From Streptomyces sp. NBC_01233 (GTDB taxonomy: Bacteria; Actinomycetota; Actinomycetes; Streptomycetales; Streptomycetaceae): a DNA stretch of 64,000 bases. Positions 59,543 to 64,000 of the stretch are shown one piece after another. Numbering within the stretch: the stretch's first letter is position 1; each line of letters starts with the position of its first letter. The stretch covers positions 2,232,501 through 2,296,500 of the forward strand of contig NZ_CP108514.1 in NCBI RefSeq assembly GCF_035989305.1, read 5' to 3'. The position numbers and the translations under genes are program-made. The notes below the pieces were generated by a model, which worked only from the letters and a program-made list of their open reading frames with translations, was not told where the DNA came from and did not search any database.

Positions 59543-60250
59543 ATGACCACCAGCCCCGCCGCCAACCTCCGCACGATCGCCCTCCGCTGGACCGACCTGG
59601 AAACCGCCCTCGACACCCAAGGGCACGCCGAGTGGCCCCCGGCCGGCCGCATGGCCGACTACCTCGCCGCGCTCGACGAGCACGACGCAGCGGCCGCCCG
59701 CGCCGAGGAGCGCGACCCGCGGCAGATCGGCGCCACCCGCGCCCCGCTCCGCATCGACATCCTCGACACCCTCCGCCTCGTCGAGACCACCCTGATCCAC
59801 GTCGCCGACACCATCGCCGCCGAGGTGCAGCACGACGTCCTCGCCCCCGCGCCCACGAACTGGCTCGCGCGCGGCTGGACCGTCCGGGACAAGATGCGCC
59901 GCGACGAGGCCGCCGCCGAGTCCGCGCAGGACCCGCGACGCTGGCGGTACGTGGGCCTCCGCACCGCCCCCTACGCCGCCCTGTGGCTGTGCGCCCGCAT
60001 CGAGCACCGGCTGGGCCCCTGCTCGGCGCTCACGCCCGCACACGCCCAGCAGATCACCAACGTCGCCGCCGGCTGCCGGGCCCGCGTCGACGCCGCCCTC
60101 GGCCTCCTCGCCCGCGACACCGACCACGGACAGCCCTGCCCCGACTGCGGCGGACCCATCCGGCTCCGCACCGGCGCCGGCGCACCACCGCTCGCCGGAT
60201 GCGGGAGCTGCGGACGGGTCTGGACGATGGCCGACACGAGGGCCGCGTAG
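59543..60250 (+). CDS. hypothetical protein with zinc ribbon
   Basis: A 235-residue, mostly helical protein with C-terminal CPDCGGPIRLRTGAGAPPLAG and CGSCG (four cysteines). ATG with AGGAG upstream. Common in streptomycete phages as an unnamed protein; function unknown. Confidence 0.68.
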   Translation: MTTSPAANLRTIALRWTDLETALDTQGHAEWPPAGRMADYLAALDEHDAAAARAEERDPRQIGATRAPLRIDILDTLRLVETTLIHVADTIAAEVQHDVLAPAPTNWLARGWTVRDKMRRDEAAAESAQDPRRWRYVGLRTAPYAALWLCARIEHRLGPCSALTPAHAQQITNVAAGCRARVDAALGLLARDTDHGQPCPDCGGPIRLRTGAGAPPLAGCGSCGRVWTMADTRAA

Positions 60251-60260
60251 GGCAGCGCGA

Positions 60261-60289
60261 AGCCCCCGATCCGCCAGGGACCGGGGGCT
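60261..60289. terminator. bidirectional terminator
   Basis: AGCCCCCG (60261-60268) pairs with CGGGGGCT (60282-60289) between a rightward and a leftward gene. Confidence 0.7.
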
Positions 60290-60302
60290 CCGTCGCGCGC
60301 GG

Positions 60303-60746
60303 CTACTCAACGGGCGGCTTGCCGCTGGCCTTCCAGGCCGCCCATGATTCGATACGGCCGTGCCGGATGGCCTGGACGACTTCAGGCGGAGCGCCCAGAG
60401 CGGCAGCGGACCCGGCTCGATTCCGTTGCCTGATCGGACCTTCCTCTCGGGCCAAGCGGCTGCACTTCTCCCGGTACGCCTCGGTCCCCATCACGTTGCA
60501 CCGGGGCTCGTCGGCGGCAATCGCCCGCATCTCAGCCTCGTACGCATGCCCGCGCGACAGGTGCCACTCGTCGACCCTGCGCACCACCTCGCCCCACCAG
60601 GGCTGCCGCCGATGTTCCTTGCAGCGCTCGGCCGGGTCGTACGCGGAGCCGACGTACAGCAGCTCATCGCTCGCGCCGTACAGCCGGTACACAGCGGCGG
60701 CCCTACGATCCTGCGTCGCCGGGCTGGTCGTGCTGGGTTGTGTCAT
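60303..60746 (-). CDS. GIY-YIG-like nuclease family protein
   Basis: The 147-residue protein carries a GIY-YIG-type core: VYRLYGASDELLYVGS with the paired motif tyrosines, Arg/Lys in ERCKEH, Glu in YEAEMRA and Asn in RCNVMG. The first motif is degenerate (VYR for GIY). It lies leftward within the rightward element and overlaps the HTH gene upstream by 44 nt, so the two form an operon. Confidence 0.72.
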   Translation of the reverse strand: MTQPSTTSPATQDRRAAAVYRLYGASDELLYVGSAYDPAERCKEHRRQPWWGEVVRRVDEWHLSRGHAYEAEMRAIAADEPRCNVMGTEAYREKCSRLAREEGPIRQRNRAGSAAALGAPPEVVQAIRHGRIESWAAWKASGKPPVE

Positions 60747-61029
60747 GAGGACTGCCTTCCGCTGATGGCGTCTGCCGGTTCGGTCGCTGCCCTTGCCGAG
60801 ACGTGCGGTTGCGGAAGTAGGTCTCGACCACGCGCCAGTCGAAGAGCCGCATCCGGCCGACCTTCATCACGGGCGCCGGCCAGGCCGGGTCTTCCTCCGC
60901 GAGCTGACGGCAGCGCTGCACGCTCACGCGCTTGAGGCCAGCCGCCTCCATGCGCGCGGGCATGTCCGGGAATGAGATCAACTCCGGGCCTCCCGTCTCT
61001 GCGACTTCCTCCGGTGGGGAGTCGGGCAT
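60703..61029 (-). CDS. HTH DNA-binding protein (MerR/AlpA-like)
   Basis: The 108-residue protein has a winged-helix type motif (MEAAGLKRVSVQRCRQLAEE, then WPAPVMKVGRMRLFDWRVVETYF) like those of AlpA or excisionase-type proteins. It lies 18 nt from a 22-bp palindrome, so autoregulation is likely. It could be a regulator of the rightward genes or of excision. Confidence 0.68.
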   Translation of the reverse strand: MPDSPPEEVAETGGPELISFPDMPARMEAAGLKRVSVQRCRQLAEEDPAWPAPVMKVGRMRLFDWRVVETYFRNRTSRQGQRPNRQTPSAEGSPHDTTQHDQPGDAGS

Positions 61030-61046
61030 GGCTCCATCCTCTCAAT

Positions 61047-61068
61047 TTCCTTGTTTTAAAACAAGGAA
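61047..61068. promoter_or_regulatory. 22-bp perfect AT-rich palindrome (operator)
   Basis: TTCCTTGTTTT is followed directly by its exact complement. It sits in the 139-nt gap between the leftward HTH gene and the rightward gene at 61169. AT-rich perfect symmetry is rare in this GC-rich DNA, which favours a binding site. Confidence 0.8.
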
Positions 61069-61168
61069 GTAGCTACGCTCGGTACGGCACCAACAGAACG
61101 GCCCCGGACGGAGTTCGCACCTCCGGCCGGGGCCAGCCATCCCACCTGCATCACCAGGAGGAACAGCC

Positions 61169-61522
61169 ATGGCACACCGTACCCACCCCAGCCAGCCGGA
61201 TGAAGGCCTCCGCCAGGCCGACAGCGACCCGGCCACGCTCCGCATCCTCATGGAGCGCATCGCCCAGTGGATCAGCGGCGAGAACCCCGGTGGCCCCATC
61301 ACGCCCCTGGCCATCGACGACCTCGCCGCCCAGCACGCGTGGACCCACCTCAAGCGCGTCAGCCGCTTCGGCCGCGTTGACCGGGGCCGACACACCGCCC
61401 TCCAGGCCGCCCTGATGGCTGCCCTGCCCGGCCCGCGCGACGACGAAGACGACGCACCGAGCCGCCCGGACGAGACCCGCGGCGAGTACGCGCTCCGCCT
61501 CCGCGCCGCCGCCCGCCCATGA
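61169..61522 (+). CDS. hypothetical protein
   Basis: A 117-residue protein with AGGAGGA upstream. Helical, acidic C-terminus (PRDDEDDAPSRPDETRGEYAL). Overlaps the next gene by 4 nt. No family recognised. Confidence 0.65.
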   Translation: MAHRTHPSQPDEGLRQADSDPATLRILMERIAQWISGENPGGPITPLAIDDLAAQHAWTHLKRVSRFGRVDRGRHTALQAALMAALPGPRDDEDDAPSRPDETRGEYALRLRAAARP

Positions 61523-61746
61523 CCCGCCCCCTCGTCTTCCACGGCATCTTCGGCCCGGACGACACCTGCCTCGCCATCTCATCAACCGGCAACACCGCCG
61601 CCGAGACCTGGGCACGCGCCGAACACGTCCTCGCCGCCGCCGGCGGCTGGGCGCCACCCGGCTCCTACGTGGCCGCCCTGTGCCGCTACCACAACCAGCC
61701 CGCGGCTCACTGCCTCGAATGTCCCGCCCTGGAGGCCGGCCGATGA
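61519..61746 (+). CDS. small hypothetical protein
   Basis: A 75-residue protein with a C-terminal Cys/His group (CRYHNQPAAHCLECP) that may bind zinc. Coupled to both neighbours. Confidence 0.63.
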   Translation: MTRPLVFHGIFGPDDTCLAISSTGNTAAETWARAEHVLAAAGGWAPPGSYVAALCRYHNQPAAHCLECPALEAGR

Positions 61747-62111
61747 CCACTCCCACCGAGATCGCCACCCGGCGCGCCAAGGTGCGCCAGCTGGCGCAGG
61801 GTGGCGCATCCTCCCGCGAGATCGCGGCGCAGATCGGCGTCTCCAAGGACACCGTGCTCCGCGACCTCGCCAAGCCGGAAGCGCTGGCGCATACGCGCGC
61901 GGCCCTGCGGGCGCGGAAGCTGGCGCAGGCGGAGCAGGCCGTGAGCCAGGCAAGCGCCGCAGTTCAGGCCGTCATCGACGCCCGACCGTCGCACATGATC
62001 ACCGACGATGCGACAGCCCGGCGCTGGTGCGGCGCACTCCGCGCCGCAGCCGACGCACTCGCGGAGCAGGCCGACGCATTCGCCGAGTACTACCCGTGCG
62101 CCACCGCATGA
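61743..62111 (+). CDS. HTH-domain protein
   Basis: A 122-residue protein with an N-terminal helix-turn-helix (KVRQLAQGGASSREIAAQIG, then SKDTVLRDLAKPE) like resolvase-type HTH_7/38 domains, and a long Ala-rich helical tail. Probably DNA binding. Confidence 0.72.
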   Translation: MTTPTEIATRRAKVRQLAQGGASSREIAAQIGVSKDTVLRDLAKPEALAHTRAALRARKLAQAEQAVSQASAAVQAVIDARPSHMITDDATARRWCGALRAAADALAEQADAFAEYYPCATA

Positions 62112-62161
62112 GCCAGCCCTGCGTCAGCCGTGCGCCACACCGTCTCAGCCGGACGTGAGTC

Positions 62162-62308
62162 GTGTTCATCAGCCTCTACGTCGTCTCGTACTGGGCGTTC
62201 CTCGCCCTGTTCCCGCTCGCGGCCCTGGCCCTCGTCAACCGTCGCGCACGCCGCTTCCTCGGCTGGCTCCTCGTCATCTGGTTCGTCCTCTACGCCGCAT
62301 CGAAATGA
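62162..62308 (+). CDS. 48-residue membrane peptide
   Basis: The GTG start gives two hydrophobic stretches (FISLYVVSYWAFLALFPLAA and FLGWLLVIWFVLYAA) joined by a basic loop. Its stop overlaps the next ATG (ATGA). Small, but the coupling and membrane pattern support it. Confidence 0.6.
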   Translation: MFISLYVVSYWAFLALFPLAALALVNRRARRFLGWLLVIWFVLYAASK

Positions 62309-62586
62309 GCGCCCTCATGAACATCAACATCGCCGCCCCCGAAGCGGGCATCAACTCGGCCGGGATCGGCTCCGGATCGGTCATCATCGGCCTGCTCCTC
62401 GTCGCGTTCCTCGTCGGCCGCTGGAAGCACATCAACTCCGAGACCCGCAAGGCCATGGCCCTGGTAGCCGTCGCTGCGATCCTCCTCGGCGGCGCCGGCG
62501 GCCTCATCGGGTCCGTGATGCAGGGCACCCGGCAGGCCGGTGACGGGGTCGGGCAGACCATCACCGGCACCACCACCGGCCGATGA
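62305..62586 (+). CDS. small membrane protein
   Basis: A 93-residue protein with two membrane helices (GSVIIGLLLVAFLVG and ALVAVAAILLGGAGGLIG) and a Gly/Thr tail. Coupled to both neighbours. It resembles small membrane proteins of actinobacterial mobile elements. Confidence 0.65.
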   Translation: MSALMNINIAAPEAGINSAGIGSGSVIIGLLLVAFLVGRWKHINSETRKAMALVAVAAILLGGAGGLIGSVMQGTRQAGDGVGQTITGTTTGR

Positions 62587-63248
62587 ATCACGCCGCCCGC
62601 GTCGCCATCGGCACCGCCGTCCTCACGCGGCGGGCCCTTGGCGGGTCCTGGCAGTCCGTCGCGTTGCGCGGGGGAGCGGCCGCGTACGTCAGCCCGTACC
62701 TGTTCGCCGAGCTCCAGCCGTACCCGTACATCGCACCCGCGGGGCTGGTCGGCTGGCTTGGCGCCGCATGGTGGGCCGGCCGCCCGCAGACCGTCCCGGA
62801 GCGCGAGGAGCCACCGCCGGCCGGGGCCGAGGAAGCCACCGAACCGCCCCGCCCGGACGACCTCGTGCCCGCGGTCCAGGCCCTCGCCGCGGGCGGCCAC
62901 GGCGCGCACCTCGCCGCCCTCGCCGAACACCTCACCGAGAGCACCGGCCACCCGTGGAACACGGCCGCCGTCCGGGCCGCCTGCGACGCCCTCAAAATCC
63001 CGGTCACAGGAAGCGTCCGCCAGCCCGGCCGCGGGGTGTCCACCGGGGTCCGCCTCGCCGACCTCCCCGACCCCTCTTCGGACCCCTCTCCAGATCCGGC
63101 CGTAGCTGTAGTTGTCGCAGGTCAGGAAACGCCTACAGGGGCGACTACAGCCCCAGCTACACCCGTCGAGCTACAGCTCGCCGTCGAGGAGGGAGCGGGG
63201 ATCACGATCATCCGCGACCCGGCCGAGCGACGCGCGTACAAAGTCTGA
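62583..63248 (+). CDS. membrane-anchored hypothetical protein of mobile elements
   Basis: The 221-residue protein has a short hydrophobic N-terminal region (IAPAGLVGWLGAAWWAG), then a domain ending with RGVSTGVRLADLP and the terminal block ITIIRDPAERRAYKV. I recall this ending from unnamed proteins next to transfer genes in streptomycete integrative elements. Its 3' DNA holds a cluster of CTACAG motifs. Confidence 0.65.
   Translation: MNHAARVAIGTAVLTRRALGGSWQSVALRGGAAAYVSPYLFAELQPYPYIAPAGLVGWLGAAWWAGRPQTVPEREEPPPAGAEEATEPPRPDDLVPAVQALAAGGHGAHLAALAEHLTESTGHPWNTAAVRAACDALKIPVTGSVRQPGRGVSTGVRLADLPDPSSDPSPDPAVAVVVAGQETPTGATTAPATPVELQLAVEEGAGITIIRDPAERRAYKV
63102..63179. repeat. cluster of CTACAG/CTGTAG motifs
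   Basis: GTAGCTGTAG (63102), CCTACAGG (63132), ACTACAGC (63144), AGCTAC (63155) and GAGCTACAGCTC (63168-63179) crowd into 78 bp at the end of the preceding gene. The last is nearly palindromic. Confidence 0.7.
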
Positions 63249-63268
63249 CCACCCCGAAGGAGAACCCG

Positions 63269-63511
63269 ATGACCGCCTTCCAATTCGGCCCGAACGCCGA
63301 CTTCATCCTCCAGCCGGGCCGCTACGCCTGGGCTGTGGACGTCGCCGATACGCCCGAGCTTCCGACGCGTGGCCGCCAGTGCAACGGCAGCCTCACCACC
63401 GACAGGGCACTGACCGCCGAGGAGGTCACCACCGAGGCCCTCGCGTGGATCCGCGATGCCACCGGCTGGCCGACCGCTGCGGTGGTGCGCGGCTCCATCT
63501 GGACTATCTGA
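63269..63511 (+). CDS. small hypothetical protein
   Basis: An 80-residue protein with GAAGGAGA upstream. Sequence FILQPGRYAWAVDVADTPEL has no family I recognise. Confidence 0.63.
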   Translation: MTAFQFGPNADFILQPGRYAWAVDVADTPELPTRGRQCNGSLTTDRALTAEEVTTEALAWIRDATGWPTAAVVRGSIWTI

Positions 63512-63590
63512 TCGCCGGGGCGGCCGCCATCCGCCAAGACATCGGCCGCCCCGGACACCCCGTCACCTCACGAGAGACAGGACCGCCATC

Positions 63591-63728
63591 ATGGCACTCC
63601 GCAAGACCATGCCCATGGCGCCGGAGACCCGGCCCGACCCGAAGCACGCGACCGACTACCAGGCCAGCCGCGGCGGCCACATGCAGACGTCGCCGAAGCC
63701 CGTCCCGGGCACCCGCAAGGAGGGATGA
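63591..63728 (+). CDS. 45-residue hypothetical protein
   Basis: A short basic protein (MALRKTMPMAPETRPDPKHA) whose stop overlaps the next start (ATGA). Support comes from this coupling and from spacing. Confidence 0.5.
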   Translation: MALRKTMPMAPETRPDPKHATDYQASRGGHMQTSPKPVPGTRKEG

Positions 63729-64000
63729 TGGGCGGCATGGACGACCTCGTGCAGTTCCTCCGCGCCCGCCTCGATGAAGACGAGCAGATCGCGCGTATCG
63801 GCGACGCCGACGAGCCGCCCTTGGCCTGGAGGCAGATCGGCGGCACGGGCGTCATCGTGGCCTCGGACGGCAAGCGTGCCGAGGAGTGCGCGAACGGCAA
63901 CTGGGCGGGGATCGCCGAGCGCATCGTCCGCCACGACCCGGCGCGCGTCCTCGCCGAGGTCGACGCCAAGCGGCAGATCGTCGAACTGCACGGCATCGTC
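63725..64000 (+). CDS. DUF6221 family protein (partial)
   Basis: The first 92 residues run off the right edge. The pattern MDDLVQFLRARLDEDEQIAR and DPARVLAEVDAKRQIVELH is typical of DUF6221, a family common in actinobacterial phages and mobile elements with unknown function. Confidence 0.78.
   Translation, partial: MMGGMDDLVQFLRARLDEDEQIARIGDADEPPLAWRQIGGTGVIVASDGKRAEECANGNWAGIAERIVRHDPARVLAEVDAKRQIVELHGIV

Larger units (their letters stand above)
43320..64000. mobile_element. second serine-integrase element (prophage-like), left part
   Basis: From the alcohol dehydrogenase break to the window end (at least 20.7 kb), the gene content is phage-like: serine integrase, divergent repressor switch, nucleases, methyltransferase, WhiB proteins, initiator with iterons, and many small overlapping genes mostly on one strand. 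No structural, packaging or conjugation ATPase genes are visible, so it could be a prophage early region or an integrative conjugative element. The left boundary is approximate because the right junction is outside the window. Confidence 0.85.

Overview
This window is a piece of a Streptomyces-type (high-GC actinobacterial) chromosome carrying two independent integrated elements. The evidence for the host is the 5' end of a streptomycete 16S rRNA gene, a chaplin, a Spo0M homologue, a streptophobe-family membrane protein, a type II fatty acid synthase pair (fabG/fabI) and heavy use of GTG starts. From memory, the host gene order (mpg, spo0M, chaplin, two-component pair, queA-like, serB, fabI, fabG, tldD/pmbA, tyrS, moaA, actP, subtilase) resembles the chpE region of S. 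coelicolor; this was not checked by a search.

Layout. 1-773: start of an rrn operon (minus strand) with its leader and promoters. 774-8706: a host 3-methyladenine DNA glycosylase gene (mpg/aag) cut in two by a 7.3 kb element bounded by an 11-bp repeat (1157-1167 and 8448-8458). That element encodes a large serine integrase, a small regulatory cassette (acidic small protein, DUF6879 protein, XRE regulator) and a complete but diverged mpg gene of its own. An IS21-type insertion sequence (4030-7072) has split the XRE gene. The start codon of the element's mpg overlaps the stop codon of the truncated host mpg (ATGA, 8431-8434), so the incoming gene is placed behind the host promoter and coupled to host translation. 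The element thus appears to repair the function it destroys; this is the most interesting signal in the window.

8821-42990: ordinary host chromosome. It holds Spo0M, a PEBP protein, an HNH nuclease, a TauE/SPFH/NfeD/ABC group, a chaplin, a NarL/NarX-like two-component system, an SDR with a repetitive tail, a QueA-like enzyme, a secreted lytic transglycosylase, a double-FHA ABC transporter, SerB, SixA, an MFS exporter with a divergent GntR regulator, FabI/FabG, TldD/PmbA, TyrS, MoaA, an acetate-type sodium symporter with its DUF485 partner, and a secreted subtilase. Strong stem-loop terminators separate most of these units.

43019-64000 (continues past the window): a second element inserted in a zinc-type alcohol dehydrogenase gene, of which only the 3' part is seen. 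It starts with its own serine integrase, then a divergent repressor/Cro-like switch with an array of TGTCCAC-N4-GTGGACA operators, then a long rightward run of mostly overlapping small genes. Recognisable members are a PD-(D/E)XK nuclease, a phiC31-Gp3-like candidate recombination directionality factor, a DEDDh exonuclease, a RuvC-like nuclease, a C5 cytosine methyltransferase, two WhiB-like proteins (the second with an HNH-like tail), a replication-initiator-like protein whose gene contains seven 11-bp iterons, a helicase-loader-like protein, and a leftward GIY-YIG/HTH pair behind a 22-bp palindrome. No capsid, terminase or conjugation ATPase gene lies in the visible part, so prophage versus conjugative element cannot be settled here.
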